Part shown: in pieces, positions 4,791 through 5,543 of the stretch | Position numbering within the stretch: the stretch's first letter is position 1 | Layout: each line of letters opens with the position of its first letter | From: RGIG1668 sp045124495 | GTDB taxonomy: Bacteria; Bacillota; Clostridia; Lachnospirales; Lachnospiraceae | Direction: 5' to 3' | Assembly (NCBI GenBank): GCA_045124495.1 | Contig: JBGVLX010000082.1 | Span: forward strand, 1 to 5,543 | Length of the DNA: 5,543 bases | The notes under the pieces: model-generated | Told to the model about the DNA's origin: nothing | Seen by the model: only the letters and a program-made list of their open reading frames with translations | The model's database searches: none | Translations under genes and position numbers: made by a program

Positions 4791-5024
4791 CTATTCGCAA
4801 CATATAAATTCTTCCAGATCCTTTAACAAGTCATCACATTTATCATTATAAATATGCATTTCCAATGGTTCATCCCTGTTTATACTTAAAACTCCCAAAA
4901 TAGACTTAGCATCAATTACAAATCTGTGCGAATACAAATCAACCTCATATTCGTATTTATTCACCTTATGTACAAATTGTTGAACACTATTAACACCTGG
5001 CAATCGAATGATAGCCTTTTTCAT
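4791..5024 (-). CDS. HPr-like protein lacking the active-site histidine
   Basis: The 77-residue product matches the HPr fold. RFVIDAKSILGVLSI (34-48) corresponds to the segment of HPr around regulatory Ser46 (KSIMGVMSL); Ser41 is the equivalent here. HPr's N-terminal GIHARPA, whose His15 carries phosphate from enzyme I, is replaced by GVNSVQQ, so PTS phosphotransfer is not expected. This recalls Crh of Bacillus, which also lacks His15 and works through the serine, but here the resemblance outside the central segment is weaker. It probably acts in the cytosol, as a regulator if it is functional. An AAGGAGG site (5036-5042) sets the start. It lies 92 bases downstream of tRNA-fMet in the same direction, with no clear promoter, and may be read from the tRNA operon. 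Confidence 0.75.
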   Translation of the reverse strand: MKKAIIRLPGVNSVQQFVHKVNKYEYEVDLYSHRFVIDAKSILGVLSINRDEPLEMHIYNDKCDDLLKDLEEFICCE

Positions 5025-5077
5025 AGAACGCCTCTCCTCCTTAATCTCCTCACTTTATTGTCTTCTCCCTACACACA

Positions 5078-5109
5078 GATACAGATTATGGTTTCCCATA
5101 ATCTGTATC
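5078..5109 (-). other. 14-bp hairpin with GAAA loop after tRNA-fMet
   Basis: GATACAGATTATGG and CCATAATCTGTATC form a perfect 14-bp stem whose loop is GAAA on the minus (transcribed) strand. It starts 7 bases after the tRNA 3' end. There is no U-run after it (TGTGTGTAGGG), so it is either a weak terminator, a processing or stability hairpin, or an attenuator ahead of the HPr-like gene. Confidence 0.7.
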
Positions 5110-5116
5110 CATTTAC

Positions 5117-5190
<74 letters not shown>

Positions 5191-5270
5191 ATAATCATTA
5201 AATTTTCCCTACACATTATGCAGATATTCTTTTTTATTTACTACGAATAAATTTTCTGGTAAACAAAAAA

Positions 5271-5341
5271 AGGCGCCAAACGGATTTGAACCGATGATAA
5301 AGGTGTTGCAGACCTCTGCCTTACCACTTGGCTATGGCGCC
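5271..5341 (-). tRNA. tRNA-Cys (GCA)
   Basis: This 71-base gene has acceptor stem GGCGCCA/TGGCGCC and discriminator U73, as expected for tRNA-Cys. Anticodon GCA is at 5307-5309. No CCA is encoded; the mature end runs straight into T's (5265-5270). Confidence 0.95.
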
Positions 5342-5361
5342 ATGTTTCTTTTATCTATAGT

Positions 5362-5367
5362 ATTATA
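5362..5367 (-). promoter_or_regulatory. Possible internal -10 box ahead of tRNA-Cys
   Basis: A perfect TATAAT on the minus strand lies 20 bases before tRNA-Cys. No good -35 is found 16-18 bases upstream; that position is taken up by the AT hairpin. Support is weak. Confidence 0.25.
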
Positions 5368-5375
5368 TGCAAGAA

Positions 5376-5401
5376 TAACTTATATATTCCTATATAAGTT
5401 A
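5376..5401 (-). other. AT-rich hairpin between tRNA-Glu and tRNA-Cys
   Basis: An 11-bp perfect stem TAACTTATATA/TATATAAGTTA closes a 4-base loop (GGAA on the minus strand). It starts 3 bases after the 3' end of tRNA-Glu. No U-run follows, so a spacer hairpin used in tRNA processing is as likely as a terminator. Confidence 0.6.
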
Positions 5402-5404
5402 CAA

Positions 5405-5476
5405 TGACCCCAAGGGGATTTGAACCCCTGTTACCGCCGTGAAAGGGCGATGTCTTAACCGCTTGACCATGGGGCC
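5405..5476 (-). tRNA. tRNA-Glu (UUC)
   Basis: This 72-base gene has acceptor GGCCCCA/TGGGGTC with one G-U pair and A73. Anticodon TTC is at 5441-5443 in loop CTTTCAC. No CCA is encoded. It follows tRNA-Asn with a gap of only 4 bases, so the two must share a transcript. Confidence 0.95.
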
Positions 5477-5480
5477 TAAG

Positions 5481-5543
5481 CTCCCCGAGTAGGGCTCGAA
5501 CCTACAACCCCACGGTTAACAGCCGTGTGCTCTACCATTGAGC
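5481..5543 (-). tRNA. tRNA-Asn (GUU), 5' end cut by the window
   Basis: 63 bases are visible, from the D-stem (GCTCAATGGTAGAGC) to the discriminator G73. Anticodon GTT is at 5518-5520 in loop CTGTTAA. The first nine or so bases, including the 5' acceptor strand, lie beyond the right edge; the 3' strand TCGGGGA is present. No CCA is encoded. Confidence 0.93.

Overview
The window looks like the chromosome of a low-GC anaerobic Firmicute, most likely a Lachnospiraceae-type Clostridium. The support is the AT-rich intergenic DNA, strong AGGAGG ribosome-binding sites, tRNA genes without an encoded CCA, a clostridial-type aspartate kinase, an SSB ending in EEELPFN, and the rpsF-ssb-rpsR operon next to a DUF951 gene. 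The family placement is inferred from protein recognition; no database search was done.

Layout. At 1-1283 (+) is the 3' part of an aspartate kinase gene, followed by a textbook terminator at 1370-1407. Everything else that codes lies on the minus strand. Read in the direction of transcription from the right edge, it runs: a tRNA cluster Asn(GUU, cut by the edge)-Glu(UUC)-Cys(GCA)-fMet(CAU); a small HPr-like protein lacking the phosphorylatable histidine; a DUF951 protein; the rpsF-ssb-rpsR operon with its own promoter and terminator; and a Thr/Glu-rich secreted lipoprotein with its terminator. The aspartate kinase and lipoprotein genes converge.

The unusual part is the convergent gap 1284-2166 (about 880 bp). 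It holds no convincing protein gene but is full of ordered structure: a 15-bp tandem repeat (1454-1514); a 235-bp inverted-repeat element (1515-1749) with 33-bp arms and a predicted three-way junction carrying two TCCG-loop hairpins; a promoter-like sequence just outside it (1761-1788); and two back-to-back hairpins (1930-1986 and 1987-2046) that can exchange one strand. This could be a non-autonomous mobile or palindromic repeat, an undescribed structured RNA, or both. It is the best candidate here for something undescribed.

How the genes work together. The minus-strand block is mostly translation and replication housekeeping: tRNAs, ribosomal proteins S6 and S18, and SSB. The HPr-like gene follows initiator tRNA with a GNRA-loop hairpin between them and no obvious promoter of its own, so it may depend on read-through. 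The DUF951 gene has a promoter candidate with an inverted repeat in its spacer, and has no clear terminator before rpsF.
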